64,000 nt of DNA from VXYL01 sp965199945 (GCA_965199945.1 OZ241354.1:4278001-4342000); one strand, 5' to 3'; numbered from the stretch's first letter, positions 1-11,843 are shown. Program-made: numbers and translations. The notes: generated by a model not told the origin, from the letters alone.

Positions 1-344
1 CTGAGCCGCACGTTGCTGGCGAATCTGGCGTTGGCCAGCGTAAACGTGACGTCCGCCGAATCGCCTTCTCCGACTCCGCCGGCGACGTCCATCTGCAGCG
101 TGACCTTCGGCGCTTCGTCGTCGTAATCAACCACGGCACCCGAAGAGCCGTCCCCGATTACTTCCTTGGCGTAGATCTTGGTGTCGCTCACGTCAACGGA
201 GAACGTCGCCCGCAGGGCCCACGCCAACGGCGCGACCAGCACCAGGACGAGTCCGACGAGGCTGGCCAGTTTGGCCAAGCCAAGTGCCCCCTTGGGCGAC
301 AGCACGGCCCAACGGCTCCACGGACGCATACCGTTCTTCACCAT
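1..344 (-). CDS. Secreted protein of unknown function, N-terminal part (runs off left edge)
   Basis: The first 114 codons of a gene that continues beyond the left edge. I chose the ATG at 344 because the minus strand reads GGAGG five bases before it. Residues 1-44 look like a Sec signal peptide: a basic start (MVKNGMRPWSR), a hydrophobic core (LASLVGLVLVLVAPLAWA) and a likely cleavage after AWA. The mature start reads ATFSVDVSDTKIYAKEV and is followed by Asp/Gly/Thr-rich sequence of the kind seen in beta-sandwich surface proteins. I recognise no family. It lies downstream of rnpB on the same strand, with a 17-base homopolymer 285 bp upstream of its start (see findings). Confidence 0.6.
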   Translation of the reverse strand, partial: MVKNGMRPWSRWAVLSPKGALGLAKLASLVGLVLVLVAPLAWALRATFSVDVSDTKIYAKEVIGDGSSGAVVDYDDEAPKVTLQMDVAGGVGEGDSADVTFTLANARFASNVRL

Positions 345-800
345 TGCTCCCTCCAAACTGGGTGCATCCCTGCACTCCTACCTAAGGTTGAACGCGACGC
401 GAAAATACCACACCGCATATCGATTGCCAAACTGCCATGCCGAGCAAAGCCAGTCAATACCGAGAATGCCGACTGCCGGAGCAGACCGGCACGGACAGCT
501 TGTTTTCGGTCGGCCAGCCAACACGCCAAGAGCACCAGTCGCCAAGGACCCGAATCGGTGTTCAATCCAGCTTGGAGCGCCAGCGTCGCAACCGCGCGCG
601 AAGCGGAACGCTAAGGAGCGGAAGAGTACCCCCCCCCCCCCCCCCGGAGGCGAAGGGGAAACGAGCCTCAGCAGCGCGAGGGTCCCCCTTCGCTTGCGGA
701 TCGTCCAGCTTGTTCATCCAAGTCCGCCCTTTGCGACCTTGAGCAAGACTCGCAATCCACGCAGAGGTTGTCAACACGCACGCGCGTCGCCCGTGAAGGC
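345..800. other. Intergenic region with homopolymer, no credible gene
   Basis: 456 bp between the secreted-protein start and the rnpB 3' end. The frames open here lack codon structure and overlap the RNase P RNA or run antisense to the signal peptide, so I call none. The one striking element is the C17 tract at 629-645. Any promoter for the gene at 344 should lie here, but I cannot identify -35/-10 boxes with confidence. Confidence 0.6.
629..645. repeat. Homopolymer tract, 17 C on the plus strand
   Basis: An uninterrupted run of 17 C (G17 on the minus strand), 285 bp upstream of a signal-peptide-bearing gene read leftward. I see only two mononucleotide runs this long in the window; the other (27481-27496) is inside the 5' end of a giant adhesin gene. 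Such tracts change length by slipped-strand mispairing. Whether this one affects transcription cannot be read from the sequence. Confidence 0.9.
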
Positions 801-1178
<378 letters not shown>

Positions 1179-1401
1179 AAGCCCAAGCCTACTCCTTTCC
1201 TTGGCGCCGCTGCGCGGAAACCGCCAGCGCATCAGCTACTTCCGCTAAGGGCACGGGGTTGCCGGCGGGCTGGGCGGCCGCGGGATGGGTTTGCGTTGCG
1301 GACAGGGCACATGCTCCGGCCTTGCCGGATTGCCGAGGGCGGCGATGTCGTTCCCCGAAGAGCCAAGGCCGGGGCGCGAGCGCGCCTCCGGCCTGCCGGG
1401 G

Positions 1402-2766
1402 TCAGGAGGTGTCGAAGGGAACCAGTTCCGCGCGGTGGCCGAAGGCCATCGCCTCGTAGAGCGTTTGCCAGTCGCGGACGACGAGGTTCAGGAACATGCC
1501 TCTGAAGGTCTCCCAGAAGTAGGCCGGGCGCGTCGCCTTGGCCAGCGCCGCCCGGAACAGCGGGCAGCATGCCTTCTGCAGCTGGTCGATGCCGAACGCC
1601 AGCAGCATCAGCGCGGCGAACACCGTCGCCAGGTGCTTCCTGCCGTGGCCGAAGTTGTGCTCGAACTCGTAGCCTTGGTTCTTCAGGGTGTTGAACGTTT
1701 CGTTCTCGATCCGCCAGCGCGCCCGCCCGGCGCGCATCAGGTCCATTGCGTTCCATCTGTCCACCCGCAGGTCCGTGACCCACGAGAAGCGTCTCTCCTT
1801 GCCGTTCGGCCTCCTTTCCAGGTATTCGAGGAAGTTCACCTCCAGGTCCGCGTTGGCGTCGTTCAGCGGCGCCCCGTTCGACCACCGGAAGCGGTGCTCC
1901 ACGCCGTCGGCGTCCTTGGCCTCCCAGCGCTCCACCCCCGGCGCCGCGCCCGGCGCCAGCGGCGCCGACTCCAGTTCGTCCACCCACTCGAACAGCGCCG
2001 CGTGGTCGCCCTGCTTCGCGCCCAGCAGGAAGCCCATGCCCAGTTCCTTCAGCAGCCGGACGTGCGGCCCGTTCGACGCCAGGCCGTCCTCCACCACCAG
2101 CAGCGGCAGGCGCGGATGCTCCCGCCGCAGGTCCGTCAGCAGGCGCTTGGCCGCGTTCCGCTCGCAGTCGTTCTTCGTCGCCCCGTCCTGCCTCAGGATC
2201 GGCTCCGGCGGAACCACGGGCAGAACCTCCCGGCGCTTCGGATGCACCAGCACCGCGCACAGCGACTGGTGGTAGTACTCCCGGCCGCCGTCCGCGCGCT
2301 CCTTCACGCAGCAGTTCGCGCAGTGCACCGTCGGCGACGAGAAGTGCCCCGTGCCGTCCACCGACAGCAGATGCCTGCCGCCCAGCCACTCGAAGTCCTT
2401 CAGAACCCCGCCGCGCTGCGCCAGCCCGAACAGCCGCTTGAACGGCCGGCGCAGCTCCCGCGGGTCCAACTCGTCCAGGCGCTCCCGAAGCCGGGCGTCC
2501 GACGGCGCCCGCTCGATCCCGAACAGCGTCCGAAGGTTCTCCCGCCGCGTCCCGTCCGATCCGTCGCCGAGCCCGCGCGCGTCCTGCTCGAACTTCAGCA
2601 GCGACGGATACTTCAGCGAGAACACCGCCAGACCCGACATCAGGCAGTCCGCCAGGTTCAGCCCGCGCCCCGGCACGCGGTCCTCGACGCGCTCGAAGCA
2701 GCGCCGCGCCTCCGCCAGCATCCCGGGCATCGACAGGTCCTTCCGAAACTTCGCCTCGCGCCCCAT
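1402..2766 (-). CDS. DDE transposase (IS4-like fold), apparently intact
   Basis: A 454-residue cut-and-paste transposase. The acidic triad is visible: Asp137 in SVDGTGHF, Asp227 in VVEDGLASNG and Glu354 in WRIENETFNTLKNQGYEFEH. The last segment, with its N-x-L-K-N-x-G-Y-x-F-x-H-N-F-G-H-G pattern, is the Y-(2)-R-(3)-E-like signature region of IS4-type enzymes. An H-C-A-N-C-C cluster near 148-153 could bind metal. The ATG at 2766 is the natural start. It sits between rnpB and rsmI on the same strand. I could not find convincing terminal inverted repeats or a target duplication in the flanks (1179-1401, 2767-2839), so the ends of the element are not set. Confidence 0.85.
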   Translation of the reverse strand: MGREAKFRKDLSMPGMLAEARRCFERVEDRVPGRGLNLADCLMSGLAVFSLKYPSLLKFEQDARGLGDGSDGTRRENLRTLFGIERAPSDARLRERLDELDPRELRRPFKRLFGLAQRGGVLKDFEWLGGRHLLSVDGTGHFSSPTVHCANCCVKERADGGREYYHQSLCAVLVHPKRREVLPVVPPEPILRQDGATKNDCERNAAKRLLTDLRREHPRLPLLVVEDGLASNGPHVRLLKELGMGFLLGAKQGDHAALFEWVDELESAPLAPGAAPGVERWEAKDADGVEHRFRWSNGAPLNDANADLEVNFLEYLERRPNGKERRFSWVTDLRVDRWNAMDLMRAGRARWRIENETFNTLKNQGYEFEHNFGHGRKHLATVFAALMLLAFGIDQLQKACCPLFRAALAKATRPAYFWETFRGMFLNLVVRDWQTLYEAMAFGHRAELVPFDTS

Positions 2767-2839
2767 CCCTGGGCTCCCTCCGTGGACTCCAGCCGATTAT
2801 CGCTCCCACTGCCGCAAAAAGTTCGCGAGAAACTATTTC

Positions 2840-3754
2840 TCAACGCCCCGCCAGCCCACGCCCCGTGCGGCTCCGCGATTTAGCGGAAATCGCTGCCAGC
2901 GCATAGAGTTCGCTGCGCGGCAGGCCGGTGATCTTGGCCGCCAGCCGCGCCGCCTGGCCCGGCGGCAGTTCGCCCGCCAACGCCCGCACGACGTGTTCGC
3001 CGGCGCCGTCGGCGTTTCCCGTAGAGCGGTGCGCGTCGTCCGCCGCCAGCACGCACACGTATTCGCCGCGGTCGAGCACCGTGGCGTCTTCAAGCATGCT
3101 CGCCGCGCTGGCGAAGCGAATCGTCTCGAAGCGCTTGGTGAGCTCGCGGCAGAGCATGAGCGGACGCTCGCCGCCGCCCAGGGCCACGATGTCCGCCAGG
3201 GCGGCGCGCAGCCGATGCGGCGCCTCGAAGAACACCACCGCGACATCCGAGCGCAGCAGTTCCCGCAGCACGTCGCGGCGCATGGCCGGGCGCGACGGCA
3301 GAAACCCCTCGAAGCGAAAACGACCGGCGGGAACGGGCGATGCGGCGAGAGCCGCGGTCAGCGCGCTGGCGCCGGGAATAGGCGTCACCGCCACGCCGCT
3401 TCGCCACGCCCCGCGCACGAGTTCGAAGCCCGGGTCCGAGATCAGCGGCGTGCCGGCATCCGAGACGAGCGCCGCATCGCCGCCTTCGAGCAAGTGCCGC
3501 AGCACGCGGTCGCTGCCTTCCGCCTCGTTGTGGTCGTGCAGCGCCACCAGTCGCGGCGCGGCCCCAAGGCGCGCCAACAGCACGCGGCTGCGTCTGGTAT
3601 CTTCGCAAGCCACCAGCGGCACACTGGCGAGCACCTCTCCCGCCCGCTGCGTGATGTCCGCCAGATTGCCAATCGGCGTCGCCACCACGTAGAGCCGTCC
3701 AGGAGTGCGCGCAGTCGTCGCGGAAGCCGGGAAGTCCGCCGCCATGATCGACAT
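2840..3754 (-). CDS. rsmI: 16S rRNA (cytidine1402-2'-O)-methyltransferase
   Basis: RsmI uses S-adenosylmethionine to methylate the ribose of C1402 in the decoding centre of 16S rRNA. The family markers are all present: GRLYVVATPIGNL at the N-terminus, ACEDTRRSRVLL, LVSDAGTPLISDPG, TPIPGASALTAALAASP, and FFEAPHRL before the C-terminal domain. At 304 residues it is slightly longer than the usual 285-290. Two starts are possible, ATG 3754 and ATG 3745; the latter has GAGG ten bases upstream. The gene is divergent from lpoA and the two 5' ends overlap, the same head-to-head layout as yraL-yraM in E. coli. A longer open frame upstream is antisense to lpoA and not used. Confidence 0.93.
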   Translation of the reverse strand: MSIMAADFPASATTARTPGRLYVVATPIGNLADITQRAGEVLASVPLVACEDTRRSRVLLARLGAAPRLVALHDHNEAEGSDRVLRHLLEGGDAALVSDAGTPLISDPGFELVRGAWRSGVAVTPIPGASALTAALAASPVPAGRFRFEGFLPSRPAMRRDVLRELLRSDVAVVFFEAPHRLRAALADIVALGGGERPLMLCRELTKRFETIRFASAASMLEDATVLDRGEYVCVLAADDAHRSTGNADGAGEHVVRALAGELPPGQAARLAAKITGLPRSELYALAAISAKSRSRTGRGLAGR

Positions 3755-5588
3755 GCCTCGACCCAGAACAGCAGCGCATTCTAGCGGCGCGGCCCACCGG
3801 CAAGTGGCCGCGTGGCTGCTCGCGGCACTGGTCGCCCTCGCCGGCGGCTGCGCGGGCGCGCCCGAACGGCCGGCGACGGTTCGCGAAGAGGAACCCGATG
3901 CCGCGGCGCGCGCCCTTGCCGTGGCCGAATCCGCCACCAACGCCCAGGAGCGCGCCGAGGCGCTCCTCGCCGCTTTGCGCGAACTGCTCGAACGCGGCGA
4001 CTTCGACGCCGCCGCACGGGTGCAGCGCCGGCTGGCGGCCACCGCGCTGACCGACGCGCAGCGCTTCGAGAGCGACGCCGCGGCCTTGGAGCTTGCGCTC
4101 GCCGCCGGCGACGTCACTGCAACAGCGCACCTTGCGGAAACGCTGCAGCCGACCACTTGGGAGCAACGGCTCGAGGCGGCGCGACTGGCCGCGCAGGCGC
4201 TTGCCTCTGCCGACGATTCGACGACGGCAGTGCTGTCGCTCATGGCGGCCGTCGAACAGCTCGACGCGAGCGGCGAGCTCGACGCCGCGACCGACGACAC
4301 GGCCACCGTGACCGCGGCGATCTGGCGCGGTCTGTCGCGGTTGCCGGCGCCTGTGCTGGCCAGTCTGGCCGCGTCTGCGCCCACGCCGGTCGCGGCGGCT
4401 TGGCTGACGCTTGCGCACCAGTTCAACGGTGCGCTCGCGGCGACTTCCCAGGCGCAGACGTGGCGCGCTTGGCAGGCGCGAAACCCAAACCACCCGGCGG
4501 CGCGTTTTCCGCCGCCAAGCATCGTCCGCACGCCAACGCCGGTTCGCGCGCTGGCGCTGCTCGTGCCCTTGAGCGGCGACCTCGCGGCGCTCGCCGAAGC
4601 GGTGCGCGATGGATTCCTCGCCGCCCATCTGCACGCGGCGCGAAGCGACGGAAGCAACGTTGGAAGTGTACCCACCGTGGCCATCTACGACACCGGCATC
4701 ATGTCCGTGGCCGAAGCGCACGACCGAGCCTTGGCGGACGGCGCCGACATCCTGGTCGGGCCGCTCGACAAGGCCGCGGTCTCCGAACTGGCCGCGCTGC
4801 CGCCGCAGTTGCCGGTGCTGGCGCTGAATCAGCCGGACGACGGCAGTGCGCTCTTTCCGCAGTTGACTCTGGCCGTCGAAGAGACTGCTGCGGCCATCGC
4901 GGCACGTTTGCCGGCCGACGGCGTCGAGCGCGTGGCGCTGTTCGAGAGCGGTTTGCCCGGCGGCTGGGCGAGTCGCGCCCGGACGCGCTTTGAGGCGGAC
5001 CTGGACGGCGTCGAGGTCGTCGCCGTCGGCACGCTCGCCGGCACGGGCGACGCCACCCAAGTGGCGGCAGACGTGCTCGGCATCGCCGCTGGCCGAGAGC
5101 GCCATGCGCGCTTGACGCGGCTGCTCGGCGTGGGGTTGGAGTTCATGCCGATGCGCCGCGACGACGTGGATGCCCTGGTGGCCTTCGTGGACGACGTGCA
5201 GCTCACCGCGTTGAAGCCGGCCTTGGACTTCCACTTCGCCGGCGACTTGGCAACCTATGCGCCCGCGCAGTCGGTGCGCGGCGCGGCATGGGCGGAGTTC
5301 GAAGGGCTGCGCGTCTGCGACATCCCCTGGCGCCTTTACAAGAGCGAGCTGCGCGAGGCCAGCGCGGACTTGGCGACGAGCCGCGGCAGTCTAGCCGCCG
5401 TGTTCGCCCTGGGAGTGGATGGCTATCGCCTCGCCAATCAGCTAGACCGTCTCACGGGCCATGGCGAGTCCGTGGCCGGCAGCACGGGACAACTGACGTT
5501 GCAGCCGAACGGTCTGATCCGGCGCGCGATGGCGTGGGGCGAAGTGGTCGGCGGCCGACTGGTCGCCTTGGACGACGCAGCCCGATGA
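3753..5588 (+). CDS. lpoA: Outer-membrane lipoprotein activator of PBP1a
   Basis: LpoA reaches from the outer membrane through the periplasm and stimulates the peptidoglycan synthase PBP1a. The start at ATG 3753 gives a lipoprotein signal peptide ending ALVALAGGC, lipidated at that Cys. Residues from about 30 to 240 are helical, Ala-rich repeats (the TPR-like N-domain). The C-domain opens with RALALLVPLSGDLAALAEAVRDGF and has the periplasmic-binding-protein-like fold (IYDTG, ADILVGPLDKAAV). At 611 residues it is of normal family length. In-frame alternatives are ATG 3744 and GTG 3804. yraN follows 7 bp later, so the two are probably co-transcribed. LpoA is confined to Gammaproteobacteria, which helps place the genome. 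Confidence 0.9.
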   Translation: MPRPRTAAHSSGAAHRQVAAWLLAALVALAGGCAGAPERPATVREEEPDAAARALAVAESATNAQERAEALLAALRELLERGDFDAAARVQRRLAATALTDAQRFESDAAALELALAAGDVTATAHLAETLQPTTWEQRLEAARLAAQALASADDSTTAVLSLMAAVEQLDASGELDAATDDTATVTAAIWRGLSRLPAPVLASLAASAPTPVAAAWLTLAHQFNGALAATSQAQTWRAWQARNPNHPAARFPPPSIVRTPTPVRALALLVPLSGDLAALAEAVRDGFLAAHLHAARSDGSNVGSVPTVAIYDTGIMSVAEAHDRALADGADILVGPLDKAAVSELAALPPQLPVLALNQPDDGSALFPQLTLAVEETAAAIAARLPADGVERVALFESGLPGGWASRARTRFEADLDGVEVVAVGTLAGTGDATQVAADVLGIAAGRERHARLTRLLGVGLEFMPMRRDDVDALVAFVDDVQLTALKPALDFHFAGDLATYAPAQSVRGAAWAEFEGLRVCDIPWRLYKSELREASADLATSRGSLAAVFALGVDGYRLANQLDRLTGHGESVAGSTGQLTLQPNGLIRRAMAWGEVVGGRLVALDDAAR

Positions 5589-5595
5589 CCGGCGC

Positions 5596-6021
5596 ATGCG
5601 GCTGCGAGGAAAAGGCGGTCGCCCGCCCGGGAACGCGCGGCGCCTGTTCCGCAAGACGCCGCAGCGCGCCGGCCGCCGCGCCGAACGCCGCGCCGAACGC
5701 CTCCTCAACGACGGCGGCCTGCGAACGCTGACGCGCAACTACGCCCGGCGCACCGGCGAGATCGATCTGGTGATGCTCGACGGCGACACGCTGGTGTTCG
5801 TGGAAGTGCGCTATCGCCAACGCCGCGCCTGGGGCAGCGGCCTCGATTCCGTCGATGCGCACAAGCAGCGCCGCCTCGCGCGCACGGCCGCGCTGTACTT
5901 GGCGGATCACCCGGAGCACGGCTTCCGCGAAGCGCGATTTGACGTGGTGTCGGCGTGGAGCGCAAACTACGGCATCGCTTGCGAATGGACTCCCAATGCG
6001 TTTGAAGCAATGGACTGCTGA
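5596..6021 (+). CDS. yraN: UPF0102 (YraN) nuclease-fold protein
   Basis: A 141-residue member of the YraN/UPF0102 family, which has a restriction-endonuclease-like fold and no firmly assigned biochemical role. The diagnostic core is visible: GRRAERRAERLL, then TRNYARRTGEIDLVMLDGDTLVFVEVRYR, which carries the GEIDLV...VFVEV(K/R) Asp-Glu-x-Lys-like site (Arg in place of the usual Lys), and KQRRLARTAALYL. The start at 5596 leaves a 7-bp gap after lpoA. The 3' end overlaps the start of the BON-domain lipoprotein by 26 bp, so translation of the two is probably coupled. Confidence 0.92.
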   Translation: MRLRGKGGRPPGNARRLFRKTPQRAGRRAERRAERLLNDGGLRTLTRNYARRTGEIDLVMLDGDTLVFVEVRYRQRRAWGSGLDSVDAHKQRRLARTAALYLADHPEHGFREARFDVVSAWSANYGIACEWTPNAFEAMDC

Positions 6022-6588
6022 GCTCCCGGCCTCCCGCGTCTGTGCCCGTGTCTGCCTCGCCGTCGCCCTTCCGCTGGTTGCGGCCGGCGGCTGCATGAGC
6101 GTCACCGGCAAGGACCCCACGCTGCGCACCCCGGCGGAGATCGTCGACGACCTCGCCATCGTGCGCCAGGCCAACCAGCGCATCCGCGCCGCCGATCAGC
6201 GCTTGACGGCGAGCCACGTCAACGTCGCCAGCTACCACGGCATTGTGCTGCTGACCGGCGAAGTGCAGGACGAAGCACTGCGCAGCAGCGCCGAGACGGC
6301 GCTTGCTGGTCTGGGCGACGTGCGCGCCGTCCACAACGAACTGACGGTGGGCAGCCCCACTGGGTTCGTGGCGCGCGCCAACGATGGCTGGCTCACGGCC
6401 AAGGTGCTGTCCAAGTTCGCGCAGGTCAAGGAAGTGGACGCGGCGCGCATCAAGGTCGTCACGGAGGACGGCGTGGTGTACCTGATGGGAGTGTTGCCGC
6501 GTTCGCAAGCCGATGCCGCGGCCGAAGCGGCGCGCACGATCTTCGGCGTGCGCAAGGTGGTCAAGGTGTTCGACTATCTGAGCGGAAC

Positions 6589-6592
<4 letters not shown>
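5996..6592 (+). CDS. dolP: BON-domain outer-membrane lipoprotein (DolP/YraP type)
   Basis: DolP binds anionic phospholipid in the outer membrane and supports envelope integrity. The ATG at 5996, inside the end of yraN, gives a lipoprotein signal peptide (VCLAVALPLVAAGGC). Two BON domains follow, roughly residues 65-120 (NVASYHGIVLLTGEV...AVHNELTVG) and 125-195 (AKVLSKFAQVKEVDAARIKV...VVYLMGVLP...VVKVFDYL). This is the fourth member of the rsmI/lpoA/yraN/dolP cluster; diaA, which lies between yraN and dolP in E. coli, is missing here. The stop codon sits on a CTAG palindrome that also ends the convergent recQ. Confidence 0.9.
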
Positions 6593-8502
<1,910 letters not shown>

Positions 8503-8548
8503 TCGGCGAGTATAGTTTTCCGCCGAACGCAACGCTTGAGACGCGCAC

Positions 8549-11164
8549 ATGCAACAAACGCCGGCGGCGCAGGTCTCCGCCCCCGATGGCGGCAGCGCGG
8601 CGCAGGGCGACGAGGGAGGCCATCTCGCCGGCTTGCCGCGCGCGCTGCGCGACGACGTGCGGCTGCTCGGCAGCCTGCTCGGCCACGCCATCGCCGACCA
8701 CCGGGGCGACGACTTCGTGGCCCGCATCGAGGTCATCCGCGCCCTGGCCAAGCAGGCGCGGCGCGGCAAGGCGGAAGACTGGACGCGCTTGAGCGAACGG
8801 CTGGCGACGCTGCGCGAAGACGAACTCGCCGACTTCGCCCGCGCCTTCAACCAGTTCCTCAATCTCGCCAACATCGCCGACCAGCGCCAGGCGGCGCGCA
8901 ACGTGGTCTGGCCGCAGCGCATCGACGCCGAGACGCTCGCCAAGGTGCAGGTGGAGCTGGTGCTCACCGCGCACCCGACGGAAGTGCTGCGGCGCACGCT
9001 GATTCAGAAGTACGACGCCATCGCGGCGCTCCTGGAGCAGCGCGCGGCTCTTGAGCAGCGCCGCGACCCAGCGGATGGCGAGCGCGAAGAACTGCTCGAA
9101 CGCCTGGGACGGCTGATTGCGGAGAGCTGGCACACCGACGAAATCCGCAGCGCGCGCCCGGCGCCCCAGGACGAGGCGCGCTGGGGCTTCGCCGCCATCG
9201 AGAACTCCCTCTGGCACGCCGTGCCGGCCGCCATGCGCGACCTCGACCGCATCCATGGCAGCACGTTGCCGGCGCACGCCATGCCGTTCGCGTTCGCGTC
9301 GTGGATGGGCGGCGACCGCGACGGCAATCCGCGCGTCACCGCGGCGGTGACCCGCGAAGTCCTGCTGCTGGCGCGGCGCAATGCGGCCATCCTGTTCGAC
9401 CGCGACATCGACGCGCTGGACGCGGCGCTGTCCATGCACGAAGGCTCGCCGGCGCTGCGCGAGGCAGCGGGCGACGCCCGCGAGCCCTACCGCGCCGTGC
9501 TGCGCCGGCTGCGGACGCGCTTGGCGGCCACGCGACGCTGGGCGGAACGCGGCGGCGAGCCGGAAGCGGACGCCATCGTCGCCGACGACGAACTCCTGTC
9601 GCCGCTGCAGCTCTGCTACGACTCGCTGCTCGACGGCGGATTGGCGCGCATCGCCAACGGCCCGCTGCTCGACACCCTGCGCCGCGCACACTGCTTCGGC
9701 GTGTGCCTGGCGCGGCTGGACATCCGCCAGCACGCCGCGCGGCACGCCGCGGTCTTCGACGAACTGACCAGCTACCTGGACGGCGACGGCTTCGCGGCGT
9801 GGCCGGAGGAACGGCGCAGCGCCTGGCTGCTGGCGGAGCTGTCGTCGCGGCGTCCGCTTTTTCCCGCCGCCTGGCCGGCAAGCGCCGCCTCGCGGGAGGT
9901 CATCGACACCTGCGCCGCCATCGCCGAACACGACGCCGCCGGCATCGCCGCCTACGTCGTTTCGATGGCCGCTCGGCCGAGCGACGTGCTTGCCGTGGCG
10001 CTGCTGCTCAAGGAGGCCGGCGTGACGAAGAAGCTGCCCATCGTGCCGCTTTTCGAGACCCTCGACGACCTCGAACGCGCCGCCGCCACCGTCGACGCCC
10101 TGCTGTCGATGCCCTGGTACCGCGCCTACGTCGGTTCGCGCCTGCTGGTGATGATCGGCTATTCGGACTCCGCGAAGGATGCTGGCCAACTGGCCGCCGC
10201 CTGGGCCCAGTACCGCGCTCAGGAAGCGCTGGCCGCGACGGCGGCGAAGCACGGCGTGGCACTGACGCTCTTCCATGGCCGCGGCGGCGCCGTGGGGCGC
10301 GGCGGCGGGCCTTCCGCGCAAGCCATCGCCGCGCAGCCGCCCGGTACCGTCGGCGGCGCCATCCGCGTCACCGAGCAGGGCGAGATGATTCGCTTCAAGC
10401 TCGGCACGCCAGCCATCGCCAAGGCCACGCTGAGCACCTATCTCACCGCCACGCTGCAAGCGACGCAGACTCCGCCGGCGGCGCCGAGCAAGGGCTTGCG
10501 GCGCATCATGCGCAAACTCGCGGATGCATCGCTCGACGCCTATCGCGGCTATGTGCGCGACCCGCTCTTCGTCGGGTTCTTCCAAGCGCTCACGCCGGAA
10601 GCCGAATTGTCCGCGCTCGCCCTCGGCAGCCGCCCGGCGCGGCGCACGCCCGCCAAGGACCTGGACTCGCTGAGGGCGATTCCCTGGGTGTTCGCGTGGA
10701 CGCAAGTGCGGCTCATGCTGCCGGCCTGGCTCGGCGCCGAACGCGCCTTTGCGATCCTCGCGAAGAATCCAGCCGACTATCGGGCGCTCCGCCGCTGGCC
10801 GTTCTTCGCCATGCAGGCCGACACCTTGGAGACGGTGGTCGCCAAGGCCGATGCCACGCTCGTGCGCTACTACGCCAACCGCCTGGCGACGCCAGCGCAA
10901 AGGAACATGGCGGAGGCACTGCTGGAACGGCTGCAACGGCTCGCCGCAGACATTCTGCGCTTGAACGGTGCGAGCGAGCTGCTCGAACGCGCCACCGAGG
11001 AGCACGACTCCATCGCCGTACGCAACACCTATCTCGACCCGCTGCACCTGCTGCAAGCCGAACTGCTGGCCAGACGCCGGCGCGGCAACGACTCCGAGGC
11101 GGTAAACCAGGCGCTGAAGGTGACGATGGCGGGAATCTCCAGCGGGCTGCGCAACACGGGCTAG
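8549..11164 (+). CDS. ppc: Phosphoenolpyruvate carboxylase
   Basis: This enzyme carboxylates PEP to oxaloacetate, replenishing the TCA cycle. All the classic blocks are present: VLTAHPTEVLRRT (first active-site His), FASWMGGDRDGNPRVT, GYSDSAKDAG, LTLFHGRGGAVGRGGGP (glycine-rich mobile loop) and the C-terminal MAGISSGLRNTG. At 871 residues it is full length, close to the 880 of E. coli. The N-terminal 30 residues are Gly/Ala-rich and not conserved. It is divergent from recQ with only 46 bp between the starts, so the two promoters must overlap. Confidence 0.97.
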   Translation: MQQTPAAQVSAPDGGSAAQGDEGGHLAGLPRALRDDVRLLGSLLGHAIADHRGDDFVARIEVIRALAKQARRGKAEDWTRLSERLATLREDELADFARAFNQFLNLANIADQRQAARNVVWPQRIDAETLAKVQVELVLTAHPTEVLRRTLIQKYDAIAALLEQRAALEQRRDPADGEREELLERLGRLIAESWHTDEIRSARPAPQDEARWGFAAIENSLWHAVPAAMRDLDRIHGSTLPAHAMPFAFASWMGGDRDGNPRVTAAVTREVLLLARRNAAILFDRDIDALDAALSMHEGSPALREAAGDAREPYRAVLRRLRTRLAATRRWAERGGEPEADAIVADDELLSPLQLCYDSLLDGGLARIANGPLLDTLRRAHCFGVCLARLDIRQHAARHAAVFDELTSYLDGDGFAAWPEERRSAWLLAELSSRRPLFPAAWPASAASREVIDTCAAIAEHDAAGIAAYVVSMAARPSDVLAVALLLKEAGVTKKLPIVPLFETLDDLERAAATVDALLSMPWYRAYVGSRLLVMIGYSDSAKDAGQLAAAWAQYRAQEALAATAAKHGVALTLFHGRGGAVGRGGGPSAQAIAAQPPGTVGGAIRVTEQGEMIRFKLGTPAIAKATLSTYLTATLQATQTPPAAPSKGLRRIMRKLADASLDAYRGYVRDPLFVGFFQALTPEAELSALALGSRPARRTPAKDLDSLRAIPWVFAWTQVRLMLPAWLGAERAFAILAKNPADYRALRRWPFFAMQADTLETVVAKADATLVRYYANRLATPAQRNMAEALLERLQRLAADILRLNGASELLERATEEHDSIAVRNTYLDPLHLLQAELLARRRRGNDSEAVNQALKVTMAGISSGLRNTG

Positions 11165-11303
11165 GCGTCCCTACGGCGCGGCTGGTGGGGCGCTTCCACG
11201 CGGCGCGAGCAACAACGAGACGAGAGAGCGAGAACGAGACGGGCCCGTCCGCGGTTTCGCCTGCCGTGCTAAGGTGCGCCGCTCTGTTGCGCGGCGACTC
11301 TGC

Positions 11304-11843
11304 ATGGCCACTCGCATCGGCTTGATTTCGGATTCCCACATCACCAAGCGTGGCGAGCTGTGGCCGCAGGTCTTCGAGGCGTTCGCCGGCGTGGATGCGA
11401 TTCTGCACGGTGGCGATGTCTGGTCGCCGGCCGTGCTCGACGAACTCGAAGCCGTGGCGCCGGTGCATGTGGCGCGCGGCAACGGCGACTTCGGCGTGGA
11501 CGACGAACGGCTGCAGGAACGCTGCGTGCTGCGCTTCGAGGGCATGACGGTGGCGATGCTGCACGACTTCCCGTCGCCGTCGCGCCGCCCGGCGGATTTC
11601 GTGCTCGAACAGGCCGCCAAGCGGTTTCCCGAGGCCGAGCCGGACGTGCTGGTGTGCGGCCACACGCACATCGAGGAAGTCCACCGCCTCGGCGACCTGC
11701 TCTACGTCAACCCGGGTTCGCCCACCCTGCCGCACAACAAGTCCGTGCGCCTCGGCACGATCGGTTTCCTCACGCTTTCCGAGGGCGTGGCCGAGGCGCA
11801 GCTCTGCCAGCTAACGCCGGACGGCTTCCAGCCGATGGCGTAG
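11304..11843 (+). CDS. YfcE/MJ0936-type metallophosphoesterase
   Basis: A 179-residue calcineurin-like phosphodiesterase. The dimetal ligands are plain: LISDSH (Asp, His), HGGDV (Asp), ARGNGD (Asn), and VLVCGHTHIEE (His-x-His). The closing VNPGSPTLPHN is typical of the YfcE/MJ0936 subfamily, which hydrolyses model phosphodiesters and whose natural substrate is unsettled. ATG 11304 lies directly before the IGLISDSH strand, as in relatives. It stands alone between ppc and the convergent PLP enzyme. Confidence 0.88.
   Translation: MATRIGLISDSHITKRGELWPQVFEAFAGVDAILHGGDVWSPAVLDELEAVAPVHVARGNGDFGVDDERLQERCVLRFEGMTVAMLHDFPSPSRRPADFVLEQAAKRFPEAEPDVLVCGHTHIEEVHRLGDLLYVNPGSPTLPHNKSVRLGTIGFLTLSEGVAEAQLCQLTPDGFQPMA

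Noticed and set aside
1179..2839. Complete insertion sequence around the 1402-2766 transposase
   Set aside because: I could not find matching inverted ends or a target duplication by eye, so only the gene is reported.
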